A stretch of DNA of 64,000 nucleotides. It comes from Pseudanabaena sp. BC1403 (lineage in GTDB: Bacteria > Cyanobacteriota > Cyanobacteriia > Pseudanabaenales > Pseudanabaenaceae). The stretch lies in NCBI RefSeq assembly GCF_002914585.1, contig NZ_PDDM01000003.1, positions 124,001-188,000 of the forward strand, written 5' to 3'. A program made the translations under genes and the position numbers. The stretch's first letter is position 1; each line of letters begins with the position of its first letter. Shown in pieces: positions 8,477 through 17,783 of the stretch. The notes under the pieces were generated by a model. The model had not been told where the DNA came from. It saw nothing but the letters and a program-made list of their open reading frames with translations, and ran no database searches.

Positions 8477-9514
8477 ATGGGAGGAAATGATCGCTTGCTA
8501 AGGGCAGCAAGAGGTGAAGTACTGGATCGTCCACCAGTATGGATGATGCGCCAAGCAGGAAGATACATGAAGGTGTATCGTGATTTGCGCGACAAATATC
8601 CAACGTTTAGAGAGCGATCGGAAATCCCTGAACTCGCCGCCGAAATTTCTTTGCAACCATTTCGCGCTTTTCAACCCGATGGCGTGATTATGTTCTCCGA
8701 TATCCTCACTCCACTTACAGGTATCGGCATTAACTTTGACATCATCGAAAGCCGTGGTCCAATTATCGAGTCGCCAATTCGGACTCAAGCTCAAGTAGAC
8801 GCTCTCACCGAATTTGATCCCGACACCGCCGTTCCCTTTATTCGCAAGATTTTAAGTGCGATCAAAGAAGAAGTTAAAGATCAAGCAACTATTCTTGGCT
8901 TCGTGGGTGCACCTTGGACATTAGCCGCCTATTCAGTTGAAGGCAAAGGCTCTAAGGATTATTCTGTAATCAAAGCTTTGGCATATAAAGAACCAGCAAT
9001 CATCCATAGCTTTTTGACTAAAATTGCCGAAATGGTCGGTACTTATGTGATCCACCAGATCGAGTGTGGGACTCAAGTCGTCCAAATGTTCGACTCTTGG
9101 GCAGGACATCTTTGCCCAACTGACTATAAAACTTTTGCACTGCCTTACCAAAAGATGGTTGTCGATAAGGTCAAGGCTAAGTATCCCGATACCCCACTGA
9201 TCCTTTACATTAGTGGTAGCGCGGGTGTCCTAGACCTAATGCCTAAGTCTGGTGTGGATATTGTCAGTGTTGACTGGACAGTTGATATGGCAGACGCGCG
9301 CGATCGCATTGGTCATCACGTTCCTGTACAAGGCAATCTCGATCCTTGCGTTTTATTTGCAGAGCAAAGCTATATTCGCGAACGCATTCTCGAAGTTGTC
9401 GCTAAAGCTGGAAACAAGGGACATATCATGAACCTCGGACATGGCATTTTGCCAACCACTCCTGAAGACAATGCCCGTTTCTTCTTTGATACAGTCAAAG
9501 GACTTGGCTCTTAA
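8477..9514 (+). CDS. hemE: Uroporphyrinogen decarboxylase
   Basis: 345 residues. Decarboxylates the four acetate groups of uroporphyrinogen III to give coproporphyrinogen III, upstream of heme, chlorophyll and bilins. Signature [13 protein letters not shown] at the N-terminus supplies the conserved arginines; MFSDILTP contains the catalytic aspartate; [12 protein letters not shown] and the C-terminal [12 protein letters not shown] are also typical. Length normal and start set by a good ribosome site. It stands alone with its own terminator at 9530-9558. It feeds the same tetrapyrrole pathway that ends in pcyA and the phycocyanin genes here. Confidence 0.97.
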   Translation: MGGNDRLLRAARGEVLDRPPVWMMRQAGRYMKVYRDLRDKYPTFRERSEIPELAAEISLQPFRAFQPDGVIMFSDILTPLTGIGINFDIIESRGPIIESPIRTQAQVDALTEFDPDTAVPFIRKILSAIKEEVKDQATILGFVGAPWTLAAYSVEGKGSKDYSVIKALAYKEPAIIHSFLTKIAEMVGTYVIHQIECGTQVVQMFDSWAGHLCPTDYKTFALPYQKMVVDKVKAKYPDTPLILYISGSAGVLDLMPKSGVDIVSVDWTVDMADARDRIGHHVPVQGNLDPCVLFAEQSYIRERILEVVAKAGNKGHIMNLGHGILPTTPEDNARFFFDTVKGLGS

Positions 9515-9529
9515 AAAAGTATCTCTAAT

Positions 9530-9558
9530 AAAAAAGCCTCGCTTTGCGAGGCTTTTTT
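9530..9558 (+). terminator. hemE terminator
   Basis: Stem AAAAAAGCCTCGC / GCGAGGCTTTTTT, loop TTT. The A-tract means it could also act on the minus strand for the convergent gene. Confidence 0.9.
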
Positions 9559-9563
9559 TGTTT

Positions 9564-10188
9564 TTAATTTGGATGATCGCTACTAGGTAAACTATAAGGA
9601 TCAATACCATTTTGTTTAAGCACGGACTCAAAATAATCGCGCTCACGACGGACATCATCATCTAGCGCAAAGCCTTCACCCAAAACAGCTAGAGCCTTTT
9701 CTAATTGCTGATTTATTTGAGATAAGCGAGCATTTCTTTCCTGCTCAGTACGTGTGATCCCAAAAGCATTATCAAAACGGCGTTCTAAAGATTCAGTGGT
9801 TAGAGTCACTGTCATCATTAATGCCAAACGATTACCGCGAAAGCTTTCCCAAGACCAATAAAGTACAACTAATTCTAAAGGTAATCCTCGAATTCGGGTC
9901 TGACCTTGCGAACTGCCGTCACCAATTTCAACAATAAAGTTTTCTGGTTTATAGTCATCAGGAAAGTCGCTAGGCAAAAAGTCGAAAGTGCCTTGCACCT
10001 CTCCTAGTAAGCGTTTAAACACTTTTGATTGCAAAAAATCGAAAGTGCCTCTGGCAGGTTTGCCAATACATTCATTCAGCAGCTTGACTGAGAGACATCC
10101 GATAACTACCATCGGGTAGCATAAAGGCTTCAACAGATAAACTCCCGATCGCTATAATTGCACGAGTTGCTTTAATTGATTCGCTCAT
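9564..10188 (-). pseudogene. Frameshifted cyanobacterial conserved protein (4-bp duplication)
   Basis: From an ATG at 10186-10188 the frame reads MSESIKATRAIIAIGSLSVE and continues through a DGSYRMSLSQAAE block, then hits TGA. The rest (CIGKPARGTFDFL onward to 9564) continues one frame over. The break is at CATTCATTC (10069-10077), a tandem duplication of four bases; deleting one copy restores a ~206-residue protein reading AAECIGKPARG. The family (unknown function, small cyanobacterial protein with an antirepressor-like N-terminus) is recognised only by general pattern. The conserved C-terminal part includes ESLERRFDNAFG. Could be a sequencing error or a phase-variable switch; as given the gene is broken. 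Confidence 0.75.
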
Positions 10189-10209
10189 AAAATTTATCGT
10201 TGTCAAGCT

Positions 10210-11085
10210 TTACAGGTACTTTTGCAAAATCACTTTTAAGCGATCGCGACTTGCGTCAGACACCTTACTCAAATCCGTCAAGATCGAAGTTTTCAAAGCA
10301 TGATGCGCTTCAGATCTTGGGGGATTAGCCGCAATTTTTGCTACAGCGTTTTGAATTACGGTTTGTGCATTGACCGCATTTTTATGTAAATTTTGGATGA
10401 TCATCTCCACAGTTACACTTTCATGATCATCATGCCAACAGTCATAATCAGTGACTAATGCGATCGTGGCATAGGAAATTTCTGCCTCGCGGGCAAGCTT
10501 TGCCTCAGTGACATTAGTCATGCCAATGACCTTAGCTCCCCAACTACGATGGAGTAGAGATTCTGCCTTAGTCGAAAAAGCTGGCCCCTCCATACAAAGA
10601 TAAATTCCCCCTTTATGTACCTTGTTGCGCCCTAAATCTACTGCTTCTGCGGATGATGCTAATACTGCGAGAAGAGATTTGCAAATTGGCTCAGCAAAGG
10701 CAACATGGGCAACAACTCCTTCCCCAAAGAATGTAGAGATACGGCTAGTGGTGCGATCGATAAACTGATCGGGTAGGACAATATCTAGAGGTCGGGCATA
10801 TTCTTGTAAGGAGCCAACTGCTGAGGCAGAAATGATATATTCCACGCCTAAACTTTTAAGAGCGTAGATATTGGCGCGATAGGGGACTTCTGTGGGGAGC
10901 AAATGGTGCGATCGCCCATGTCGTGCCAGAAACAGCACAGGAGTTCCAGACAATTTGCCATAGATAAATGCATCTGAAGTTTTGCCAAAGGGAGTATCAA
11001 TATTAATTTCTTGAATATCAGTCAGAGCCGACATTTTGTAGAGTCCACTGCCGCCAATAATGCCAATTTGTGCGTTAACTGTCAT
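10210..11085 (-). CDS. mtnP: S-methyl-5'-thioadenosine phosphorylase
   Basis: 291 residues from [16 protein letters not shown]. The frame can be extended upstream by 25 codons, but that part runs into a repeat (11122-11198) and is not like the family, so the internal ATG is chosen. Splits methylthioadenosine with phosphate into adenine and methylthioribose-1-phosphate in methionine salvage. Visible: phosphate-binding GGSGLY, RHGRSH, the [13 protein letters not shown] block, [12 protein letters not shown], and [17 protein letters not shown] contacting purine and ribose. Downstream lies the frameshifted gene; upstream hslO is in the same direction but a repeat separates them. Confidence 0.93.
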   Translation of the reverse strand: MTVNAQIGIIGGSGLYKMSALTDIQEINIDTPFGKTSDAFIYGKLSGTPVLFLARHGRSHHLLPTEVPYRANIYALKSLGVEYIISASAVGSLQEYARPLDIVLPDQFIDRTTSRISTFFGEGVVAHVAFAEPICKSLLAVLASSAEAVDLGRNKVHKGGIYLCMEGPAFSTKAESLLHRSWGAKVIGMTNVTEAKLAREAEISYATIALVTDYDCWHDDHESVTVEMIIQNLHKNAVNAQTVIQNAVAKIAANPPRSEAHHALKTSILTDLSKVSDASRDRLKVILQKYL

Positions 11086-11121
11086 AGTTTTTTTTAAGAT
11101 TATGCGAATTGATAGATGACC

Positions 11122-11198
11122 GTAGGGTGCGTTAGCCACAGCGTAACGCACCCTATTCAACCTTTGATGGTGCGTTACGCTGAGCTAACATACCCTAC
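11122..11198. repeat. Nested inverted repeat of the GTAGGGTGCGTTA type
   Basis: Outer arms GTAGGGTGCGTTAGC (11122-11136) and GCTAACATACCCTAC (11184-11198); inner arms CAGCGTAACGCACC (11139-11152) and complement (11169-11182). Repeats of this sequence are familiar between genes in many cyanobacteria. Confidence 0.85.
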
Positions 11199-11229
11199 AA
11201 GAAGGATTTTGGACTTCTTCGACAAGCTA

Positions 11230-12165
11230 CTAGGTATTTACAACCTGTAAATCAGCAATTAAATTGCTTAACTGCTCGGTAGTAGCATGATAAACCTCAC
11301 CACAGAAATGACAAGTTGCTTCTGCACCTTTGTCCTCGGCAATCATCGATCGCAAATCTTCTTCACCAAACATTTTCATCGCTGCTAGCACTCGCTCCAT
11401 CGAGCAAGGACAACTAAATGTGACATCTTTACTCATTGGCAAAATATCGAGATGCATATCGGCAAATATCTCAGTCATCACCTCTGTGATCGCTTTGCCT
11501 TGGAGTAGCAAGTCCATGAATTTTTGCGTATCACTTTTGGCATCCAGTTGGCTCAGCAAATCTTCTTGAGAAAGGTTGGCTGTCTTCGCTGCCCGAAGCG
11601 TGGCTTTAGGCATAATCTGCAATAAGATTCCAGCGGCAACCTTTACGGGAGCGTCGTCACGATCTTGCTCAATTACTTCCGTAAGCATGAGCTTAGAATA
11701 AGTTTGCTCAGACGAAGCTAAGTACCATGCAACATCATTGGCGATATCACCCGCAATTAATTCGACGGTGCTGCTGTAGGGTTCACCATATCCAACATCG
11801 CGCATAACTTTGAAAAAGCCTGTATGCCCAATGCCTTGGCTAACGTTTTGTTGACCATCAGCAAGGGGAGGTAATTCAAATTTGGGGTTGGTGACAAAAC
11901 CGCGTACTGTCCCATCAAATCCTGCATCGGCATAGACTAAGCCCAGTCCACCATCACCCGCAATTCTGACATTGACTCTGGCTTGAGCTTGCTTCATATT
12001 TGAAGCAAGCAACAAGCTGGCACTCATGGCACGACCAAGTGCTGCCGTGGCAACCGCTGATAACTGATGGCGGCGATGAGCCTCATTAAGGGATTGGGTA
12101 ATATTCACGCCAATGACACGGACTCGTCCGTCGGCGGTGAGGGCGCGAATTAAGCGATCGTTCAT
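11230..12165 (-). CDS. hslO: Hsp33 redox-regulated chaperone
   Basis: 311 residues. Holdase chaperone activated when its zinc-bound cysteines are oxidised. The C-terminal redox switch is complete: CPC (Cys252, Cys254) and CHFC (Cys285, Cys288). The N-terminal body has the usual AHRRHQLSAVATAALGRAM and GDGGLG blocks. Length is normal and the ATG start gives MNDRLIRAL, as in relatives. It stands with other oxidative-stress genes (msrB, sodB) only loosely within the window. Upstream is a palindrome inside a 13-bp-ended repeat. Confidence 0.96.
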   Translation of the reverse strand: MNDRLIRALTADGRVRVIGVNITQSLNEAHRRHQLSAVATAALGRAMSASLLLASNMKQAQARVNVRIAGDGGLGLVYADAGFDGTVRGFVTNPKFELPPLADGQQNVSQGIGHTGFFKVMRDVGYGEPYSSTVELIAGDIANDVAWYLASSEQTYSKLMLTEVIEQDRDDAPVKVAAGILLQIMPKATLRAAKTANLSQEDLLSQLDAKSDTQKFMDLLLQGKAITEVMTEIFADMHLDILPMSKDVTFSCPCSMERVLAAMKMFGEEDLRSMIAEDKGAEATCHFCGEVYHATTEQLSNLIADLQVVNT

Positions 12166-12292
12166 GAGATTTTTCTAACGGTTGAGTATTCAATAGAGCA
12201 GCACAGGCATTACCTGATCTAGATCTCCATGTTATATCAAAGCTCAAAACAGCTATGCCATTTTGGGCTTTTAAAAATCTGAAACAGCTAAA

Positions 12293-12388
12293 TACTCCCT
12301 TCCCACCAAAGAAATAGACATCAAAAACCAAGAATTAGCGTTGCGGCGCTTCGCGCCGCAACGCTAATTCTTCACTGGGAAGGGAGTA
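12293..12388. repeat. Repeat with ACTCCCTTCCCA ends enclosing a palindrome
   Basis: Terminal arms TACTCCCTTCCCA (12293-12305) and complement (12376-12388); inside is a 20-bp perfect palindrome (12330-12372, loop TTC). The same ends occur at 54038-54075, also a few bases past a minus-strand stop codon. Confidence 0.8.
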
Positions 12389-12403
12389 GCTCTATGGAGA
12401 ACT

Positions 12404-15217
12404 CTATATAGACTGGAACGATCGCATAAATTTTTGGAGTTGGCGGCTTTCTAGCTCTAAAACACGACGGGCAAAATCTCGATCGCGATCTAGAAAAGCA
12501 TCAAAGGCATCCACAGGAACCGCCAAAATTCGCGTAACCTCACTATCAGCAATAATTGTATTTTGAGAATCACTATGGGCTAAAACCTCTAGCTCATCTA
12601 GAGTTTGTCCAGACTTAAGATGCTCAACACGCACTACCTCACCCTGCGAATAGAAATTAATCTTCGCCGAGCCAGTGATTACCAGCAACAACTCACGACA
12701 AGTATCGCCTGCTTCCGTAATCACCTCATTAGTCGTAAAGGCTCTCACCTCAGCGCGATCGGCAAGTCCCACCAATGTCTCACCATGCATTCGATGGAAG
12801 AAATCGCTATTAAAGAGATGCGCTACTTTCTCTAACATCGGAAATGCCGTGAGCGGTGGGGAACTCTCAGACAGCGAGAGTACGATCTTAGCCGTCTCCT
12901 GCACTAAGCTCGAAGTTTGCAGACTGTAATTACGGGCGATCGCCTTGCTTTTCTCAAGATTCAGTTGGGCGGTGATATACAAACAAGCAGCTTGCATCAA
13001 AGGATTTTGATCATCCAGTAAAGGCTCTAGCGATCGCAAAATCTCCTCAATCGAATAATCGATCTGGCAGACAGTTGCTTGTCCCTGCGATGGATGTAAA
13101 CATTGAAGTATCTCTAGAGATAAGCGATCGCTCCAGTTCTCAGATTCTAAGGCTTCCACCAAAACTGCTGGCGCTAATTGCCCTAACTGTTGAGCAATTG
13201 CGATCGCATTGGCATCATTTGGAAAAGTCTCTAGAGTTCCTAAAATAGTGCGAATAATTAATTCCTTTTTGTGAGTAATGCTATCCCACAAAAGTCTCAG
13301 CACAGTCTGATGCTCTTGGATGATCGGCTGATGTAAAGCGCGATAACAGAAAATCAAAGATGGCAACTGAGCGACTAAAAACTCGGCTCTACGCAGGTTT
13401 CCTGTTTCGGGGGAAATGCCATCCAAAATCCAAGCTTCTTCCTGCGGATTAATCGCATATTGGCGGCGTAAGGCTCGCACTTGAGCTGAGTTTTGTTCAA
13501 GTAAAGTATCGGAAGAGTTATCAAACTGTTGCTTTTGCAATAGCATCAATCGCTCCATCGATTTGCGATAGCCTGTCAAGCGAATTTGATTTTCTAGACT
13601 ACGTTTATGATCAGGGTTTAGCAACTGTGGATCTTCGATGCCTAGTTCTTCTAGTACTTCACGGTGTTCATCATCAGTAATTCCGAGTTCTTGGCGTAAT
13701 TGTTGCAAGACTTCTAAACTGCTGGAGGAATCGACATATCCTTCTTCCAAGGCTTCGCGCACCACTCCTTTATAGGCAGTGTGGCGCTTTTCTCTAGTGA
13801 AGCTAGGCAAAACCTTTGCCAAGATATAAACTTCATGGGTATTCAAATCGCTGAGCGATCGCCCTTCTAAAAACTGGGAAACATTAAGTTGCAACTTCTC
13901 TAATTGCTTACGGAAGCGACTGGCTAAATTCTCCCGTGAATAGAGGTCGGGGCTACGCTGCCAAGTTTTATACACCCAAAGCGTACTGAGCAGAACTAAT
14001 CCCAAATCATAGATGTATTGCCCCCAAAGTGGCATCAAAGCGACTAACGGGCGACCGCCAAAAATAAAGAAGAAGTTGAAAATTGTAAATGTACAAATAG
14101 TAAAAATACGATGACGAATGACTTCTCTAGATAGATTGAGATGGCGATCGCCACTGTAAATCCTGATCCTTTTTTCAATCCAGCGACCTAATAAATACCC
14201 AACTGCGGTAAAAACGCCCAGCGTTAAAGGGACAGCAATTAATTTGGGAATACTAATCGCTTGCCCAAATAGATAGAACCCTGCACTAAACAAGGTTGCC
14301 AATTGATCCGTCTGCCTTGCCCATGCACCAGAGAAATAATAATCCCAATTACCTGCATAGAGATAGTAATAGACAAAATAACCAGTCACTAAACCCACAT
14401 AACCATATCTCAGCAAAGATTCTTCAGGCTTGCTCAAGCCATCCCAATACACCCGCTCAGAGTCGATATCCAAACAAGGATTTTGACAAGCCACACAGGC
14501 ACTTTGCTCTTTACCATCGGGCATTACAGTTCGACACATCGATTGCGTAATCAACTGATCGCTAGTGTGAGCACTGCTGCTAAATAGTCCCCCTGGTTCA
14601 CTGTAAACGCGCTGTACAGGAGCCATCGGACAAAAGTAATTGCACCAAGATTTGCCACCGTAGAGATAGCCAACTGCGATCGCAGCAGCAATCGTCGTCA
14701 ATATCCATAGAGCGAGAATTAAGCGATCGGCATTAAAAAATAAAATCCTGCCACATAGTCCCGCAAATAACCAGCCAAACTGCACATAGGGATAGTTTTT
14801 ACCTAACCAAGAGTCAGGCTTTACCTTGGCTAACTCATAGCGAACCTTGCCAGTTTTGGCATTTTCGCGTTTAAATTGACGCTGCCAACCCAAGGCGCGA
14901 GGGATTTGCGATAAAAATGAGAGCGGACAAATCCGCCGCCATACCTCATGCCCAAATACCAACAAAATGAAGATCGCCGCAGGGACAACTGCTCCCCAGA
15001 ATACGGTTGTGCCAAGGGCGTAGGGTTGTTCTACTAAGCAGTTACCTTGTACAGAGATGCAACTATCAGTTAACCTTAATGGACTCCAAGGATGGTTGGG
15101 GACTGTAAATTGAGGAGACCAAGGATCGTAGAATAACGACGCGATGATCAAAAGCCATGCGATCGTTAAAATCCAGCGAATCAAATGCATTCGCCGTTCA
15201 GATAGCTGTCCAAACAT
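12404..15217 (-). CDS. Membrane polyferredoxin (NosR/NapH-like) fused to a cNMP-binding domain
   Basis: 937 residues. N-terminal half: several membrane segments (first ~12-30 and ~75-95) with NosR/NapH-type cysteine motifs, including CPLSFL (~97), WCNYFCPMAP (~191-200) and CVACQNPC (~243-250), which should bind 4Fe-4S clusters. Middle: a soluble helical region. The C-terminal ~130 residues match a CAP-ED cyclic-nucleotide-binding fold (AFTTNEVITEAGD, LLLVITGSAKINFY). No DNA-binding domain follows. This suggests a membrane redox protein with a built-in nucleotide or signal sensor. It follows cupS in the same direction, separated by a terminator-like hairpin. Substrate unknown. Confidence 0.8.
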   Translation of the reverse strand: MFGQLSERRMHLIRWILTIAWLLIIASLFYDPWSPQFTVPNHPWSPLRLTDSCISVQGNCLVEQPYALGTTVFWGAVVPAAIFILLVFGHEVWRRICPLSFLSQIPRALGWQRQFKRENAKTGKVRYELAKVKPDSWLGKNYPYVQFGWLFAGLCGRILFFNADRLILALWILTTIAAAIAVGYLYGGKSWCNYFCPMAPVQRVYSEPGGLFSSSAHTSDQLITQSMCRTVMPDGKEQSACVACQNPCLDIDSERVYWDGLSKPEESLLRYGYVGLVTGYFVYYYLYAGNWDYYFSGAWARQTDQLATLFSAGFYLFGQAISIPKLIAVPLTLGVFTAVGYLLGRWIEKRIRIYSGDRHLNLSREVIRHRIFTICTFTIFNFFFIFGGRPLVALMPLWGQYIYDLGLVLLSTLWVYKTWQRSPDLYSRENLASRFRKQLEKLQLNVSQFLEGRSLSDLNTHEVYILAKVLPSFTREKRHTAYKGVVREALEEGYVDSSSSLEVLQQLRQELGITDDEHREVLEELGIEDPQLLNPDHKRSLENQIRLTGYRKSMERLMLLQKQQFDNSSDTLLEQNSAQVRALRRQYAINPQEEAWILDGISPETGNLRRAEFLVAQLPSLIFCYRALHQPIIQEHQTVLRLLWDSITHKKELIIRTILGTLETFPNDANAIAIAQQLGQLAPAVLVEALESENWSDRLSLEILQCLHPSQGQATVCQIDYSIEEILRSLEPLLDDQNPLMQAACLYITAQLNLEKSKAIARNYSLQTSSLVQETAKIVLSLSESSPPLTAFPMLEKVAHLFNSDFFHRMHGETLVGLADRAEVRAFTTNEVITEAGDTCRELLLVITGSAKINFYSQGEVVRVEHLKSGQTLDELEVLAHSDSQNTIIADSEVTRILAVPVDAFDAFLDRDRDFARRVLELESRQLQKFMRSFQSI

Positions 15218-15256
15218 AAATAAGTTTTTGATAAAGAATTGAAAAAAGTTCCATAC

Positions 15257-15303
15257 AAAAAAGGGTTAAGAATCCTGCTGTACAGGATTCTTAACCCTTT
15301 TTT
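15257..15303 (-). terminator. Terminator-like palindrome after cupS
   Basis: 21-bp perfect arms (AAAAAAGGGTTAAGAATCCTG and complement) with loop CTGTA; it lies just after the cupS stop and before the polyferredoxin gene. Confidence 0.85.
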
Positions 15304-15307
15304 GTGA

Positions 15308-15760
15308 TTACACCACACCAACTTTGCCTGATTCCATAATTGGGTAAAACCAGTGGGGACGCATGAGCATGACATTATCAATTACATGGATCACGCCATT
15401 ATCAGCTTCGATATCAGCAGCTATCACCGTGGCATTATTTGCCTCGAAGCTTTCTTCGGAGACATCAATATCAATTTGTGTCCCTTCTAAAGAAATCAAC
15501 GATTTGACACCGATTAAATCTTCTTTTTTATATTTTCCTGAGACAACATGGAAGGTTAAAATCCTTGCTAGTTGAGGAATATTCTGGACTAATGTGGTGA
15601 TTGTTCCATCAGGCAATTTGGCAAAAGCATCATTAGTAGGCGCAAACACGGTGAATGGACCTAGGCTTTGTAAGGCTTCCACTAAGCTTGCAGCAGAGAC
15701 AGCGGTGACTAGTGTAGAAAATGCTTCGTTACTAACAGCAATATCAACAATTGTGGTCAT
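15308..15760 (-). CDS. cupS: CupS, fasciclin-domain subunit of the low-CO2 NDH-1MS complex
   Basis: 150 residues forming one fasciclin (FAS1) domain: H1 box [15 protein letters not shown] and H2-type [11 protein letters not shown]. There is no signal peptide, as expected for the cytoplasmic CupS rather than secreted fasciclins. It directly follows cupA in the order known for ndhF3-ndhD3-cupA-cupS, which is what decides the name. CupS is a small subunit of the inducible CO2-hydration NDH-1 complex on the thylakoid. A triloop palindrome sits between cupA and cupS and could tune expression. Confidence 0.9.
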   Translation of the reverse strand: MTTIVDIAVSNEAFSTLVTAVSAASLVEALQSLGPFTVFAPTNDAFAKLPDGTITTLVQNIPQLARILTFHVVSGKYKKEDLIGVKSLISLEGTQIDIDVSEESFEANNATVIAADIEADNGVIHVIDNVMLMRPHWFYPIMESGKVGVV

Positions 15761-15786
15761 ATTTAATTCCTTTAGTTTGTGATTTT

Positions 15787-15825
15787 TAGAGTTTAGGGCG
15801 GCGCTTCGCGCCGCCCTAAACTCTA
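15787..15825. repeat. 18-bp palindrome between cupA and cupS
   Basis: TAGAGTTTAGGGCGGCGC and complement with loop TTC; perfect stem inside an operon. Confidence 0.9.
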
Positions 15826-15838
15826 TATTTTTAGATAA

Positions 15839-17155
15839 TTACCGATAATTCTGATCCTGAATCATTGCTATTCTGGCAGCCTTATCCATGCCATATTTAG
15901 GATTGCAGAATCGATTCAGTTGCCCTTCAAAATAATGACGATTTGCCAAAAGATGTTTAGGATTAGGATCATCTAAAGGATAAAGCAACGCCGCTCTTCC
16001 CGCCTGAATTACAGCCGAAGTAACGTTGTACATCGATCGCTGAAAACTGACAGCTAACTGAATTAACATGTCATCTTCACCGCGACAATGCTGTTTGTAA
16101 TAGTCCACCAGATATTGTGGCAAGAAATGATACATGTCTTGATGCAGCAATGTGGGCGGAATACCTGCGGAACCAACGGGGAACTTATCCGCATATAAAA
16201 TCCCATAGTGGAAATCATTCTGATCGTTAGGAATTTCGTGGGCTTGGGCATTGTAGGACTTTGTGCCACGGAATGGGGAAGTGCGGTAAAACACTGCCTC
16301 CACATAGGGAAAAGCTGCCTCATAGAGCCAAGTAAATCCCTTAGATTTGGGGACAATATCAATCCATTCATCGCCAATCTTGACGCGGTGATAAATGGGA
16401 CGACCTGCGATCGCAAAAATCCCATTTACCAAGAAATCCATCGCATCGGGCACGCCCTTAAAGCCACCTTCATCGTAAATATCCGACATCTCAAAGAACA
16501 CGGGAGCCATGATTTCCCAAAATAGCCCAAGAACCGAAGTCATGGTTGACTGACGACATTGCTCTAGGAACATATCAGGAAAAAGCTTGTATAGTCCCAA
16601 CATCACAGGGTTATTTTTAAAGAAAGCCCGAATGGCGCGATCGGCATTCTGCTTATATTCTTCAGAATCCATGTAAGGCTCTAACTCACCGCCCATGCCT
16701 CGATGCCAGAGCATTGCCCGCATACATTCTTCCGCAAACTCCATATTGATGCGATCGTGATAGAGATGATGAAAAATCTTGGGGATTTTGGCTTTGAGTT
16801 CTCCCTTATCCATGAAGTCTAATAATTCCTGATGCGCTGTCGCATATCCACGCCAGAGACGCAAATCAGCAGTATCGCCAGCATAGTGATTAGGCAAATC
16901 TAAATATTCTTGGGGAAGAAAATATTTAAAGGCAGGAATTGGCTCTAAAAATACTTGTTCAGCTATGTATAGTAAATCCCGCCAATAGAAATCCATCGGT
17001 ACAGCATATGCTTTGTAAAGTCCGATAATCTGCATGAGATTCTCAGGCGTATCAGGCAACATCGATCCACCTGCTTCGAGGCGATGAATGACTTCTGCGT
17101 AGGGATGTGTGGAAGGCGGTAGTTTGGTTGTGGTTTCCGTTAAAGTAGCTGTCAT
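15839..17155 (-). CDS. cupA: CO2 hydration protein CupA (ChpY type)
   Basis: 438 residues, normal for the ChpX/ChpY (CupB/CupA) family. Couples vectorial CO2 hydration to NDH-1 electron flow on the cytoplasmic side of the thylakoid membrane. Conserved features in view include the LPQEYLDLPNHYAGD block, YHDRINMEFAEECMRAMLWHR, and the C-terminal LLYPLDDPNPKHLLANRHYFEGQ. Company with ndhF3, ndhD3 and a fasciclin protein marks it as the inducible, high-affinity CupA form rather than CupB. Separated from ndhD3 by an unexpected Uma2 gene. Confidence 0.93.
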   Translation of the reverse strand: MTATLTETTTKLPPSTHPYAEVIHRLEAGGSMLPDTPENLMQIIGLYKAYAVPMDFYWRDLLYIAEQVFLEPIPAFKYFLPQEYLDLPNHYAGDTADLRLWRGYATAHQELLDFMDKGELKAKIPKIFHHLYHDRINMEFAEECMRAMLWHRGMGGELEPYMDSEEYKQNADRAIRAFFKNNPVMLGLYKLFPDMFLEQCRQSTMTSVLGLFWEIMAPVFFEMSDIYDEGGFKGVPDAMDFLVNGIFAIAGRPIYHRVKIGDEWIDIVPKSKGFTWLYEAAFPYVEAVFYRTSPFRGTKSYNAQAHEIPNDQNDFHYGILYADKFPVGSAGIPPTLLHQDMYHFLPQYLVDYYKQHCRGEDDMLIQLAVSFQRSMYNVTSAVIQAGRAALLYPLDDPNPKHLLANRHYFEGQLNRFCNPKYGMDKAARIAMIQDQNYR

Positions 17156-17168
17156 CGTTGATTACCTT

Positions 17169-17783
17169 TTATATATCTAAAATTGCTTCTAAAATTGCTT
17201 CTGAACTTGCTTCTGAACTTGCTGCTAATAAATCGACATCTTCATAAATTGCATCAATGGAAATCTGGAGATTTATACTTTGCAATTCGATCAATTCTCC
17301 TACGGTATAGGTTTGCAGTACCCAGAACTTCTCACTGCGGCGAAATACTTCCACACGCTGTTCCCATTGGCTGATCAATACATATTCCTGTAATGATTGG
17401 ATGGTTTGATAATTAGCAAACTTAACACCGCGATCCTTTGACTCTGTTGATTCCGATAGCACTTCAATAATTAAACAGGGATAATTTTTTTGTTTTTTAT
17501 TGAAGCGATCGCGTTCATCACAAGTCACCAAAAGATCGGGGTAATAGTAAATCTTTTTTGAAGCAATGTTTAAGCGCATATCTGAAGGAAACAGCTTGCA
17601 ATCTTTACCACGCAAATGATTGGAAAGTATCACAGTTAAGTTAGTGGTGATATCAACATGATTCTCACTAGCTCCCGCCATCGCATAAACTTGCCCATCG
17701 ATATACTCATGCTTTTCTTCTTGCTGTTCTTCCCATCGCAAATATTCATCGGCAGAGAAATAGTTCTGAGGTACGGCAATCAT
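17169..17783 (-). CDS. Uma2-family (DUF820) endonuclease-like protein
   Basis: 204 residues. PD-(D/E)XK-type fold of the Uma2 family: start FSADEYLRWEEQQEEKHEYIDG, then YYPDLLVTCDE and CLIIEVLSEST, giving the D...E-x-V pattern. These proteins are abundant in cyanobacteria; function unknown. Its ATG overlaps the ndhD3 stop by four bases, so it is translated with the CO2-uptake operon. The C-terminus is built of 12-bp repeats (SEAS-SEAI-LEAI), probably a slippage tract. It is not part of the standard ndhF3-ndhD3-cupA-cupS operon, so it is probably a later arrival. Confidence 0.85.
   Translation of the reverse strand: MIAVPQNYFSADEYLRWEEQQEEKHEYIDGQVYAMAGASENHVDITTNLTVILSNHLRGKDCKLFPSDMRLNIASKKIYYYPDLLVTCDERDRFNKKQKNYPCLIIEVLSESTESKDRGVKFANYQTIQSLQEYVLISQWEQRVEVFRRSEKFWVLQTYTVGELIELQSINLQISIDAIYEDVDLLAASSEASSEAILEAILDI

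Noticed and set aside
10210-11160. Longer mtnP starting at 11160
   Set aside because: The extra 25 residues run into the GTAGGGTGCG repeat and do not resemble the family; the internal ATG gives the standard start.
15308-15760. Secreted adhesion fasciclin protein
   Set aside because: No signal peptide and the gene is in the cup operon, which fits CupS.
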